This document shows positions 49,418-61,270 of a stretch of 64,000 bases of DNA, in pieces. This DNA is from Colletes latitarsis. Its lineage: Eukaryota; Arthropoda; Insecta; Hymenoptera; Colletidae. The translations under genes and the position numbers were made by a program. The notes under the pieces are model-generated. The model saw only the letters and a program-made list of their open reading frames with translations, searched no databases and was not told where the DNA came from. Numbering within the stretch: position 1 is the first letter of the stretch; each line of letters starts with the position of its first letter. The stretch is from contig NC_135144.1 in assembly GCF_051014445.1 (NCBI RefSeq), positions 9,424,001-9,488,000 on the forward strand, given 5' to 3'.

Positions 49418-50643
49418 GTGATCTAAGTCTCCGTGGAATCAGTGAAAATATCAATTTTATCGGTGAGATTATTCGCGTAATCGCAGGTCTTAGTTATTGG
49501 AGAAAATTTATTTTTGAACAAGTCTATCCTGAAACTAGGATTACGCACAGGACGAAGACAATCATAAAATATCATCGTTTCTGAGAGTAGTATCAATATA
49601 ATTGGTAATTATGTTGAATAAAAATGTTAGAACGGTATAGTTTCGCGTAAAAAGAGGGTAAAAAATAATCTATTTGCTCGAAAGCTAACGATTTTTATGA
49701 TTAATTAGGAAATACTGATTAAGTATTATATGTCTGTAGTTGAGATACACTGAGTACGACCTATCGTCTTCTGTGTGTTTACGAAAATATTGAAACGTAA
49801 GAGTGGGACTGGAACGTGCCGCGACAGATCCGTTCGTTGTATTTACGTTGATTAGTCGGTATGTTTTTTCGTATTCGATCCACAAGTTTGCGAGTATTTC
49901 TTGTCAATAAATATTTCATAGTTGTATTAAACTGTGCCTTCCATTTGCAACAGGAATTTTCGAACGGGTATCCTAAGGTAAACTATAAAAGTTTGTTGTT
50001 TCATACGGTACCCATTTGTCCAACTTTTCACTTTCCTTGTTTCAACTAAGCGTCGTAAAATGGTCATAAAGGAAACTCTAAGTCTATTGTGAGAGCTTGA
50101 ATCGTCGTTTGTGGGTTATCTTGTACCTCTTAAGCGGTCACGTACTACGAGTTTTAGCCTTCCTCGTCATTTATTATCGAGATTTTTTTAACCAAAATCA
50201 AATAATATACCGATTAACTGTACTTTCTTTAACTTCCAAATTACCTTATCGCGGTGTTTACAAAGAAATTCTATAAATTGATGGGAAAGATCTGTATGAT
50301 TAAATTGGTAATTGGGTGTATTCTTCTATAAAATTTAATAAGTCACATTTCATTAGATTTAAATGAACTGTATACATAGTCTTCTGCGTTTCTTTGACAT
50401 TCGTGCTCCAAAATGCCCGCCCGCAAAGAGTTAAATGGAGAACCAGGAGTGAGTACATTCATGACACGATAAGTTTAACATGTGTGTCAGACATAAATAG
50501 TAAAATACATAACAAAATAGTAAAATTATTTAAGAAGGCTGAGAGATAGTTCATCGAGGAAGAGTCTGGGGGGAACTCGGTGAGGCCGCCATGTTGTGAA
50601 TTGGAAAACACAGGATAGAATTAATATTCGAAACGTTGTTTTA
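49418..50643. other. AT-rich intergenic DNA
   Basis: No repeat or exon recognised. AGGCCGCCATGTTG near 50582 is a Pho/YY1-like word close to the possible minus-strand exon's 3' end. Confidence 0.4.
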
Positions 50644-50892
50644 TTAAATAATATGTGCTAGTTGATCGCGCACAACGATTTCCAAATCTAACAAAAAATT
50701 CAATCCATAAGGAACGTCTTTCCCAGAACAGACATCTTTAATCTCTTTCAAATAGTAGAAAATTTCTTGAACGAAGCTGCAAAGAAAAAGAATGATTGTT
50801 CGATCGAACGAATTAAGCGCTGCAATATGTATTTCTAAATCACCATATTTTCCAACAACGAATCGTCGAACCCTTGTTGCTAGGTGTCGCAA
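50644..50892 (-). CDS. Possible terminal exon of an unknown minus-strand gene
   Basis: An open frame of 82 codons (to the upstream stop it continues to about 50925) ending in TAA at 50644, directly followed by TAAAAC-rich DNA. The peptide has a protein-like mix (VRRFVVGKYGDLEIHIAAL, then EIFYYLKEIKDVC, then GLNFLLDLEIVVRDQLAHII) with amphipathic Leu/Ile spacing, unlike the biased frames elsewhere. A good acceptor (CTTTTTCTTTGCAG) inside it at 50777 would give a shorter last exon starting at 50776. A donor GTAAGTAG lies at 50939 (minus strand), but joining it to 50776 breaks the frame. I do not recognise a family. Confidence 0.3.
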   Translation of the reverse strand: MRHLATRVRRFVVGKYGDLEIHIAALNSFDRTIILFLCSFVQEIFYYLKEIKDVCSGKDVPYGLNFLLDLEIVVRDQLAHII

Positions 50893-52099
50893 ATTCTTCT
50901 CCTTTCTCTTAGTCTGATTATGAATCCTATTCTACTTACCATTAAAACCCGAGCACGAACCTTGCGATACAATCGAATCTACGTTACAGAACTGATTTTA
51001 ACTTTACGTAATGCGTGCCATATCGTCGCTAACGACACATAAGGCAAGTCGTGCGGTGTCTTTCCGAACTCTGAATTACGTAATGTCCAGAGACCATTAC
51101 TATACAACCAGTGAAGAGATTCGAGAAGATGTCAGCCGATCGTGGAAGCCATTTATTATTCGCGTTACTCCGCTGTACAATGAAAAGATAAAGAACTGTT
51201 GTTAATTCCTCGGTATTTAAATACTACTTCCCGTAACCTCTAAAAAATCATTATTCGTATTCTATAATTAAAAAAATAATTCATCCTTGGAGAACTCTTT
51301 TCAATCTTTTAAGTATCCGAATTATCGAGGTTACAAGTTTGAACGAGTACTGAATTGATGTAATTGTTTCGAATTTATACAATCCTGCGTTATCTTATCG
51401 AGCTTCTTAAGCTGTGAAATAACGTTGATTTACGTTTATCGATTCGGTTTAATGTAACGTAGGAGGAGTTGACCATTTTATATAAACGAGGAGAAAAATG
51501 AGTTTCTAGTTTGTTTTATCTAACATTTATTTAACATATTTTTATATTGAAATTAACAGACCGTAGGAGAATTAAAAATTAAGCTGTAGATGGTATAATA
51601 TACGTAGTAAATCTTTCGTACGGCTTCCCTTTGTTCTTTAGATTTAAAACTGCTTCTCGGATATTATCTTTAAAATCAGTATTTACATACAGTCCGATAA
51701 TGCGTCCTCTACAAACATTTTTATCACCATCGCGTTGCCTGTCAATGTTTTCAGAACCTGTACGTTCGACTCATCTCGTTTACTTATTTCATTCTTAGTC
51801 CCGAACGTGTTTTCGTGCCACTAGATTCTAAAGATTTGGTTGTTTTTTTTTCTTATTCCTGTTGCTATTACGCAGCAACTTTACTACCAACGATATTTCG
51901 CTGCTTTCGTTGCTTCTGAGGTACATTGATATATTCATTGTTATTCGATTACATAAATATGCTTTTTCCCGGAAAAAAATCTCTTCGTCTTGGCTAAAAA
52001 GTCCAATAACGGAGCCGAATCGATAGTATTACTCTTAGGAGCAAAAATACGCTTCTCACGTACAAATTTTAACCACGTTGAAGACGAAATGTACTATTT

Positions 52100-53400
52100 C
52101 TTAAACTTATATCCTCAACAGTGTGCGAGGAAGGAAATTCGCGAAAAAAACGGTTACATTTAGCGTTTTAAAGCAGAATACTGCCACGTCGCTCGAACGA
52201 GAGGTTTTCCCGCGCGTCTCGTTAAAATTCTTTCCATCGAAAGAATCGGCGGGAAGGCGCGACGGGCCAAGAAGCAAGCCCGAAAATATTTCTCGTCATC
52301 GACGTGGTGATCTTCATCCAGGTTGGTCTTTCAACGAAACGCCGAGCCCGGTGGCTACATTGGATTCCAAGCGGTAACGTCGGCGTCCTCTTTGTTGCCG
52401 ATCGCTCACTGGTCTTCTTCGTTCGCTCTTTCTTCCCGATCCGCCGGCCTTTCCCGTGGAATTTTTCCACCACTCGATCATCCCGGTGGCTCGCGAAGGA
52501 GGCGATAGTCCATTGAATCGTCCAATGATGCGATACCGCGAGATCTCGCTGGGCGGTGCCCGGGACGCTGGCGATGGCTCTCGGGTCCAGCGGGCCCGTA
52601 GTGGGGTCCGTAGGGGCCCGACAGGACCCGGGACGTCGGCGGTGGTGGGGGGATTGACATCGACTACTGTGCATTTCCCACGTGCCCTGGGAACCCCCGC
52701 GGCATCGTGTCAGCCCCCGCTCTTCGTTCTTGCACGCTCCTTCCACCTCCGCTTCCTCCCACACCTTCGTCAGCGTCGCTCTTTCTGGCCTCGAGAGGCT
52801 CGATAAAGACAAAGAGATCACCGCTCCCGCGGATCTTCTTCCGAGAACCCGATTCGGTTGATCCGCTTTTTCGCGTGGGCGAGTAGATTGACGCGGACTC
52901 GTTTCGGGATACCATCGACGACGAGTACGTCCCGACGAAATCGACGTTAACCACCGATTCCGGACACCCGAATCGTCGTCTCCCCTCCCTCCCACCCCTT
53001 GGTCGCGGAACACCAGAGAGAAAATAAAAATCGAACGTCTGAAAACGCGAGAGAAAGAGAGGCGAGAGCCGTGGCCGCGCGGTGGCTCCTCTCGAACGGC
53101 TACCTCCTTTGTGCCCCGGCGCGGCTACCGCCCCCGCGGGGGGCAAACATACGAAGAGGGCGAAAACGAAAGAACCGGCGTCGGTATTCAACGGAAGAGT
53201 GGGAAGACCGTTTCGAAAAGGGTCCCCGCGTGGGCGAAGAGGGATGCTCTGATCCTACGGTTACGAGGGCGGTCCCATCGGACCAGGTGGAAGGGATCGT
53301 GGAAGAGAGGGAGCAAGTTGAGGGACAGTTGGAGCGAGGGGAGGGCGGTTGAGTACTCTCCCAGGAGCTCAGGAAGCCGCGTCGTCGAAGGATTTGTGAA
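52100..53400. other. CpG-rich block without a supported gene
   Basis: GC- and CpG-rich DNA with long overlapping ORFs on both strands (up to 263 codons, 52222-53013 on the minus strand). The predicted proteins are Arg/Ser/Pro/Gly-rich and match no family I recognise, and open frames on both strands at once are the signature of composition. Probably promoter-proximal regulatory DNA. Confidence 0.5.
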
Positions 53401-54090
53401 TAACCGCGCTGCTATTCGGCGACTGGCCAGACAAGGACGCTAGACAGCCAGGATAAGGAGCGCTTCTTCCTCTTCTTTCGGGCTCCTCTTCCTTTTCCTT
53501 CTTCTGCTCCCGTTCCTCCTCCGCGGTCCGCGAGCGCGCCACTCTTCTGCTTCTCTTCTCACTACCACCACTACCCGGCCGCGCTAGTTCAAGGAAGGAA
53601 GATCCTGGTGCGTTTCTGGTAGAATCGAGAGAGGCTCACACGGACGTACGACAGAACTGGTGGGCATCGGTGAGCCGGGTTCGGTAGGGAGGTGTCTCCC
53701 GGTCCTCCAACCAGAAGAAGCGAGACGACGACGACGACGAAGGAGACCTTTGGCGGTTACACACCGCGTCCTACCGTCTTCTGGTGTGCCTACCTATTCG
53801 GGCTACCAGCGAACCGAGCAGGCAAACGGAGCTTCAGTCGACGCCGCGCACCCAAACGGTCCAGACCTGTCAGCCCATAAGACAGCATCCCGGCACACGA
53901 TCACCCAGAGAATCGATTTCTCGAACGAGTTCCCGGCTTTTCTCGCCGCGCGATTTATACGAACGATTTCGGTTCCCGAGTTCGGAGAAATTACACGCAC
54001 TGGGACGCGTTCCTCCGTTTGAACCGGACGTCGAAAGTTGGAGACCAAGCGTCAGAGGGAATTACGGTGCAAGCGTGGTGACTTCAACCG
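53400..54090 (+). promoter_or_regulatory. CpG-rich promoter and non-coding first exon candidate
   Basis: A strongly CpG-rich block with a long pyrimidine tract (about 53461-53520, TCTTCTTCC-type) that could be a TCT-like initiation region, then a purine/CGACGACGA stretch. It ends at AACCG followed by GTAAGTGCG at 54091, one of the best donors in the window. Several overlapping open frames here (e.g. 53660-54022) reflect the base composition. I read it as the promoter plus first exon of a plus-strand gene; drm is the nearest downstream plus-strand gene. No transcript evidence. Confidence 0.4.
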
Positions 54091-54463
54091 GTAAGTGCGA
54101 CTTTTATCTCTGTTCGGACGGAGTAGACGTGATTCTATCGCGACAGTTCGTTTTTGACACTCGTCGCGATCGAATTTGACGGAAGACGTGATTTATTTTT
54201 CAATTTTAGAAATCGGTTCTCGTTTGCTTTTGGAAATTGTAAGCTCTTTTCTTTTTTCTAGTTTTCCGTTAAATGTTTGGGGTTCGAAACTCGTTCTCGT
54301 CCTTTGTAAATAATTGAACTCGATTCGATTATTATCTTTATCGATGTCGAGCGATAGAAGGGAATTTAGTCGTAGACTGTTGCTTGGTATCTCATTGTGT
54401 TCCGAATCGAGCGGGCGGGAAGAGGTGTGGTTCACATTCGTTGATGCCGCTTGAGTCTTCGTG

Positions 54464-54545
54464 TTGACTGGCCCAAAACCGGTAGCGTGCCAGAGGGCGG
54501 TACACGGTAGCTGTTTCGCTTTGATTGGCTACCTGGCAAGACTTT
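54464..54545 (+). promoter_or_regulatory. CCAAT-containing regulatory repeat, copy 1
   Basis: A block of about 80 bp: CTGGCCCAAAACCGGTAG, then GGGCGGTACACGGTAGC, then TTTGATTGGCTACC (reverse CCAAT). It recurs as a diverged direct repeat about 830 bp downstream. Conserved sub-blocks with variable spacers suggest a duplicated cis-regulatory element. Confidence 0.5.
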
Positions 54546-57500
54546 AAGCCAAGTTCCATTCGTCGATAGCCCGAAACCTTCGTCGTATCGCGTTACGCAG
54601 CACTCTTTCGCGTCTCGCGCCCGCACACGAACTTTGCCCACCATTTCAAAGGGACGGACATTCAAATTCGTTCGATCTTGGAATATTCAAGAAATTATTC
54701 CTAATCAATTCAATTATAAAGATAAAAGTAGCTGAGTCTTTGAAAAAAAAAATTCTATAATAAAAGTTTCGTGCTCGATGCAAATTCGATCTCTTTGTTT
54801 TCTTCGAGATTTCGATAGCTATTTCAAATTCGTATAAAAGATGATGGAACGGAAAGACTAACCTTTCCTTCGACCTTAGGTGCAGGAATGTTAAAAATTC
54901 TCAGACTAGCATAAACATCTTTCGAAGCACGATCCCCACATCCAAACCTAGAGTTGCAAATTTTTAAACGAATCAACACGAAAAGGACTGAAAATATCGA
55001 TATCTGTCTCGATTTGAAAAGCTAGAGGATGGCAAATATTTTGAACGCTAAGCATCCAACTCGTCGCCATCGGGGTACTGTTCCACCAACCGCTTTGATC
55101 CTCGAAAAAAACCCCATCAAGGGCCCACCGTGTCTCCGTTCCCATTGGACGGCACGGGGAAATCGTAGCAGAAAGCTGCCCTTCCCTGGCAGACCCTTCC
55201 ACGTTGAGGTCTCCGGTGGTATCCAGTACCGCGGCACCACGTCGATCCAGAGGTGGAGGGTGTGGTTCCGCTTGGTGGATTTCTGTGGAGGTTCGGTAGC
55301 GACTGGCCGAAAACCGGTAGTCGGCGGTAGGGCGGTTCACGGTAGCAGCTCCTCTTTGGTTGGCTACCGGCGAACGAACGAAGGCTACTGCTCCCTTCTT
55401 TATTCCACCATACGTACGAGAACGGGTGCACGCACGTCGAGCGGGCTTCTTGGTTGGCTCCACTCCGTCCTTCTTTGATTGGCTGCCTCTTCATCCGTGC
55501 CCTCCGTCCTTCGTCTCCTTTTGCTCGCGAGAGACCAAGCGTAAACGCGGGAGCCTCTTGGGACGGCGTGCTCGATGAAAGACCGACTCTGTCGTCGGGA
55601 ACGAGCACGATCGAGTGGCGAACTGCCCCGTAGATCGACTCTTTCGATCCTCGACTCCGTCCAGAGCGAAACTCTCTTTGGACGGGTCCGCTGAGAACGT
55701 AGAGCAGCTCTCTGCGCTCCGAAGTCGTCGAGCTTACGCCGAAGGATTTCAGAAATCGTGCGAGTAACTTCATTTCTGAAGGTACGACAATTAGTATCGT
55801 TGGTTTGCACTTTGGTGCATTCGAAAAGCATAATTTATCGGCAGGCTGGCGGGTGTGCCTCGGAGGCACGCGAAGGGTTATAACCTTTCGAGTACGGTAG
55901 AATGGGTAGGATAGATTCTGGAGCAAATATAAGGAAACTCACCAAGAGCTGGAAAAATCTGTCTTTTCGTTCGTGATCTCTCGTAGATCTCTTTCGTAGA
56001 GATGAACTTGCTCTTGACGAGAATATATTTCTTAACAAATACAAATAGTCAATAGGGAGGTCTCGTCAGGCGAATAAAAAGGAATATTTATTAATAAAAA
56101 ATATAATCGTGAATTATTTTGTAGCTTGCGTCTGTACGAAGAATGGCGTCCATCATTTTGTGTCCGACTGTGATGGTCAACGCGATAGTAATAGTTTTTC
56201 GAATTTAATCGATATCAATTTAATGATAATTTTCCAACGATACTCGTTTTCAAAGGACTGCACACTGATTTGAACATTGGAATTCTTTCAGGTTGCGTTA
56301 CTCGTTGCTTGATTTTGGGTGCGATAGGAGGTCCACAAGCGTTATAAGTAGATCCATACAGTTTGGTGTCAGACTTACTTTAGGGGATTTGACCAACGCT
56401 TTGAGGAACGTCGATTTCAGTAAATATTGGGAGAATCGAAAGATAGAAACATCGGAACTTAAGTGGGATTTGAATCATGGTATCGTCTAGAGGCGAACGG
56501 TTTTGAGAAAATCTGATTGCCAAGGCGTAAACTCTGAATTCTTTACACAAACACTGATTCTAATGTTTTTCGTTGAATATTACGAAAGAAAATTCCATCA
56601 TTATTCTAATGAATCATAGTTTAACTTGCTGATCCAGTGTAATGTTTTGATTAAACGTAATCCTATAACATTCTAACGAATCTAGGCGAGTCCCGATAGC
56701 TAGGAGTATCAAAAATTTCTGGCTACTTAGGAAGCAGGATTTTTCTTCGACAACGATCGCCGTAATCCATGCGAATCACGACGCGGGCATCCACGGGTGA
56801 TTCGAACGATAATTTTCGGTGGATGACAAGTACACGGACCTTTGGTTTCGGTCGGACGTGCCCACATTCACGAGTGAAACCCGCGTTAGCGTCAGTGTAC
56901 CAAGAATACGACAACCTGATCGAATTGCAGGACGCGTGTCTAACAGGATTAAGAAATCCAACGTCCCCGGGGTCCGTTGGCTTAATTTTATAATTGTATT
57001 CTCGTCAGAGCCCGCTAAACGTCTCCATTATTCCTCACGATGATCGAAATCGTGTTCTGTAACAATGGCGCGACGACGGGGATCGGCAACCTCGGCGTCA
57101 TCGTAACTTCGTAGCGACATTCTAAACGCTTCGAATTCGAATACCGAACCGAGGAACGAAGCTAGATGACATTGAAGATTGCACGCGGTACGCGACAGGT
57201 AATTTGCCACCTGGGAATATTTTGAAATATATTTTTTACGTCGTTCGTTGCGTAACTTTTTCAAAGGAATCGAAGATCCTCTTCCGATAGGGCGAAACTC
57301 AGCTTTATATGGATACACTGTTTGCGTGGGTACGCTCATTCGTAGATACCTCCGACGTACTACGCGATCTTAACTGCGTGCTTTCACATACATTGCATTA
57401 TCATACATTATCATACATTAGCTTTGACCTCTCGATCGCGACAGACGCCTAGACGAACTTGCTTCTCGCCATAAGGTTTTCCCATCGATTACTGGTAATC

Positions 57501-60500
57501 ACGAGTATCGATGATTGATGGGAAAAATACGTTTGTCCCGTGATTGGCGTATAAAGATAGCTCGTTGGAAACTCAAGGGAATGCAAAGAAACTCTTTTCG
57601 TCATCGAAACTTAACCGTCGATTCCCAAGTTTTAGTCGTTTATAACACATTTTTAACCACGTTACGTTGACATTGAATTCATGTTAACGTCAAACATCAT
57701 TCTTCATTCTGTCACTATAGTTCCTCCTCGTTTATCTCAAGTTATATGAATCGGTCAAAGTCCGGAACAAAGTCGTCCCAAAATTTAGGAAAGAGTCGAT
57801 GCAGTGAAAAATCGGGTAATCGGAGGAGGGTGGAGGTTGGAGAACGGCCAAGTGCTCGAAACTCCGGAATCGTTTGAGTCTCTGTATCGTACCCCGCGTC
57901 AGCCCGGAGCCTGGCGTCACGCGAAGAAGAGCAAAACGAAAAGCGGGCAGAGCAGACTCCCGCGTAACACGCAGCTCCGATTAGGCCCCACCGCCGTTAG
58001 GCAGCCTAACCAACCGGGATACGCCCAGCCACGCTTATTACTCATTCGGACACGCCACTTTATTCGAGCGTGCGCCGTGTGCTTACCTTGCGCTACCAGT
58101 AGCACCGGACGTGGCTCCTGCACAATGGCCGCGCCACACCGCGCGATTGGACCCCGGGGGCCTTTTTTATTGCTGCCTCTCCACTCCGCGGGACCACTCT
58201 TTTTGACTACCGGTCAAGCAGTAAGCTTCTTCCCATACTACTTTCATTTGGACATCCTTACTTGCGATCGAATCTCGCTTTTCCATAGCTGCACCCTCCT
58301 GCGTTTGGAGGATGAAGAGATCCTCGAGGGTCGTCGACTTTAACTTTGGGTTAATCCGAGTTTCATTTTCTATGGCGATTTACAATCGTTTGAGGGATGA
58401 AAATATGCGAATGACTGCTCGATGCTAGGTTTGATCGACTGGAGAATTTTAGAGGCTATCGGAAGCGAGGGTTGTTGAGAATCGATCGTTCAAACGAACG
58501 TTGAATTTTGTATAGGTTGTAATCTTCTTCGTCTTTTTAATTTTTTTATTTCGTGAAATTATATGTTTCGTCTCGATGAGTACTTGTAGGTAGTCTAGGT
58601 AGACCGTTCCTCGTGGACAAATCATATTCATCCTTGCGTCTAGCGATTATAAAACTCGTTTGCCGACTCGTGTCTCTGATCTGACAGCGTTCTTCAAGTT
58701 TTTACATAACTATCCCGTATTTAAAAATTCGTCAGTGCTCGAAGAATGCTAAATACGGTGGGAAGATGGTGCGAGAGGATCCTTCTGTCGGTCGAAACGT
58801 TGACTCATAATACACGGGTCTAAGAGAAAACCTACAAAGTGTGTCACTTGTTGGTCAGTTAATAAATAATTACGTGACTAAGCCTCCGTGTGCCTTGAAA
58901 ACTATAGATAGAGCGGAGAAACGTTTCCCTTAATTTACGATACTTTCCAGATCCACTTTAGTATATCTTAATTTTACTTGTGAGAATTTGTTAATTAATT
59001 GTTACCATCTACAATTGATACCACCAGTACCAAATATGAGATAGGTTCTTCGACAGTATACAATTTCATGCAATGTTTCATTTTCTTATCTGGTATTTAT
59101 CTTCGTAATATTATTAATTTCAAAAATGTTCGTTGTACAATGTATCAAATTGTGAACAATTAATGGCCTTAATGTTTCGATAAAAATAGTGTAGAATCCA
59201 CCTACATTAAAGATCGCTTGTGTCTGACAAGAATCAAACATTCTAATGGTCAAAACGTTCTCTTAACAGGGAATTAAATAAATTTTACTTACAATTGCTC
59301 GATAAAAACAAAAATACCTATTATACCACTTTATCCTGTATGTCAACACGAGCAAAAATAACTAAAGAATAACTTGTTTCCTTCAAAACTCACTGAAGTC
59401 TACATAACAAGCTGTCTAGTATCGCTTAAAATTGAAAGCTGCGTTTTACCTGAGGGGTTAAGATTAACGAATCGTCTTTACAGAGTGACCATAGTGTTTC
59501 ACAGCGGGGGAAAAGGTTAAAAATCGAAAGTACCCAGTTTTCTTCCGCAGTTCAAGACCTTTCTACCCCATTTAATTCTTCACAGCACAATGGCTACCCC
59601 TAGTGACCGCCTAGAAAATGTCCATTCAATATCAGAGACCATTTACTTCACCAATTTAGTAGTTATTCTCATACTTGAGTATTCTTTCTTAAATTTTAAA
59701 AATGTATTTTTAGCAAGTCTTCTGTATTTGGGAATATCTGAAAGTTTGGAAAACTATTTAAACTTTATTTTAACGTTGTTTCGTTATAACGCGTTCTGTG
59801 TGTTTAAGTACACGTATTTATAATAGTATCTTACGCAAAAAGCGATTCTTAGTCAACAAAATGGACAATTAGTGGCGACAGTTCTTTCTTCAAAACCAAT
59901 TAGTCGAGGTTCGAGCCAATCTGTGACAGTAATTTCCCAGACACGACCGCGAACAGGGCCTTTAACGAGCTGTTTCACTTTTATTGTTAAATCCGTAGGA
60001 AATGAAATAATTTTTTTTTACTTATGTTACCCAATAATTTTACTCTAAATCCAAATTTTAGATTCGTTCGTAAACTAGGTTTCGACCGCGGCTCCGTTCG
60101 ACTGGATATCGGTTTAAAAAAACAAAATTTACGAAGGAAACGTGAACGAATTACAAATTTCTATTCGTTATTTCGTTAATAAAATTTCAAATCTGATTGA
60201 AAGAATATTGTAAATCGACGGGACGTATCCAAAGTCTACAAGATTTGAAAGGGATGCAAAAGAAGGTGGTTGTCAAACTTATGTAGGGGTGTTTTTACAT
60301 AACGTTAAAACAGTTCTGCCTAGTGCTCTAAATTTGAATCGATTCCATAATATCGATAATACTGCATGATCGTCGTTCTGAGATTGTAACCCCTGTTTTG
60401 AAAGACTATTCGAATAAAAATTTCGTAACGTCTTCGGTAATTCGAGGATCGTGTAAGACCTGGAACAAAATGGACGACTCCGATACCGAAGTCGAAAGCA

Positions 60501-60733
60501 AACGAATAGGGTTCTCGATGTGGAACCGGTGCAGATTCGTCGAGGGTTTGATAAAAATCGTAAATCTGACAGTCGTGTGTTCCCTTGTTAGCGTTTCTCG
60601 GAGAAATGGTAAAAAGAACGGCCATGACAGGGGGGCCAGGCCCGCTTGGGGCGCTCGGTGGTACCACCCAGCGACGATCGAGCGGTCCCCGGTGAATCGA
60701 TCCGAAAATCATTGCTCCTTTATTTCCCGGCAG
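54546..60733. other. Intergenic/upstream DNA of drm
   Basis: Apart from the CCAAT repeats I see no exon I can defend. 57800-58340 is CpG-rich with a 179-codon open frame of unconvincing composition. A short inverted repeat (TTTTCCCATC near 57478 with GATGGGAAAA near 57516) brackets two ATCGAT sites. A small ATCATACATT tandem lies near 57400. 58.4-60.3 kb is AT-rich. Confidence 0.45.
55296..55375 (+). promoter_or_regulatory. CCAAT-containing regulatory repeat, copy 2
   Basis: Same block order as copy 1: CTGGCCGAAAACCGGTAG, GGGCGGTTCACGGTAGC, TTTGGTTGGCTACC. Two further reverse CCAAT boxes (TTGGTTGGCT near 55452 and TTGATTGGCT near 55476) follow within 110 bp. NF-Y-type binding is an inference from the boxes. 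Confidence 0.5.
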
Positions 60734-61040
60734 GTAGAGAGAGGTACGAGCACCTTCTCGCGAGGAGGTACAGACGGAGTGATCTCACTCCCAGAAGTTA
60801 GCCGGTCGGGACTAGGTTTGCGCGGGAGGTGAAGAGCGCGACACGAGCAGCGAGAACGAGAGACCAGGAGGCACCTCGGGAAACGGAGAGAAACAGGCGT
60901 ACGAAAGAGAGACAAAGACGAGCAGAGGCTGAACCAGGTGGAGGGAGTGACTCGAGGCGTTAGCAGGACCGCGAGAGAGGAGGTAGAGGGAAAGGAGACA
61001 GAGAGTCGACCAAGAGAAGGAGCGGTGGGAATTTATAAGG
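60734..61040 (+). other. drm: Probable 5' UTR of drm (3' part)
   Basis: Purine-rich leader (GAGAGA-type runs) between a good splice acceptor (TTTATTTCCCGGCAG ending at 60733) and the drm ATG. If the acceptor is used, an upstream non-coding exon is needed; the strong donor at 54091 is one candidate. Upstream small ORFs in the leader are not evidence of coding. Confidence 0.45.
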
Positions 61041-61270
61041 ATGTTCGCGATAATGCCGATGGAGACAGAGGGGCACGGCAGGGAGTTCGGCCGCCGGCAG
61101 AAGATGCGCGCCAAGTGCACGGTAGAGTTCGTCTGCAAGTACTGCCAGCGGCGCTTCACGAAGCCTTACAACCTCATGATCCACGAGCGCAGCCATAAGG
61201 ACGACGTGACCTTCACTTGCGAGGTCTGCGGAAAGTCCTTCAAGCGGCAGGACAATCTCAAGCAGCACAG
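61041..61270 (+). CDS. drm: drumstick-like odd-skipped-family zinc finger, first coding exon
   Basis: Encodes most of a very small C2H2 zinc-finger protein of the odd-skipped family. In Drosophila, drumstick acts in foregut/hindgut and leg-joint morphogenesis, binding Lines and relieving Bowl. The start MFAIMPME resembles the Drosophila Drm start and is followed by a short basic linker. Finger 1 is CKYCQRRFTKPYNLMIHERSH (C32, C35, H48, H52). Finger 2 starts CEVCGKSFKRQDNLKQH (C60, C63, H76). The exon ends at 61270 in phase 2 with donor GTACAT, inside the Arg codon after H76. This is where family members diverge: Odd/Bob-type proteins continue YIHSKEKPF, while Drm ends with a short CSQCVW-type tail. 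Reading through the donor gives an unrelated low-complexity tail, so an exon must follow. I could not find it in 61271-64000. Confidence 0.9.

Noticed and set aside
52222..53013. 263-codon minus-strand ORF
   Set aside because: Arg/Ser/Pro-rich product with no motif; long frames are open on both strands in the same CpG-rich block, as expected from composition.
54948..55926. Overlapping minus-strand ORFs of 171 and 269 codons
   Set aside because: They overlap in different frames, cover the CCAAT repeat, and have no recognisable domain or splice context.
57804..58343. 179-codon plus-strand ORF
   Set aside because: Composition-driven frame in CpG-rich DNA, with no domain and no conserved start context. 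Kept only as part of the intergenic description.
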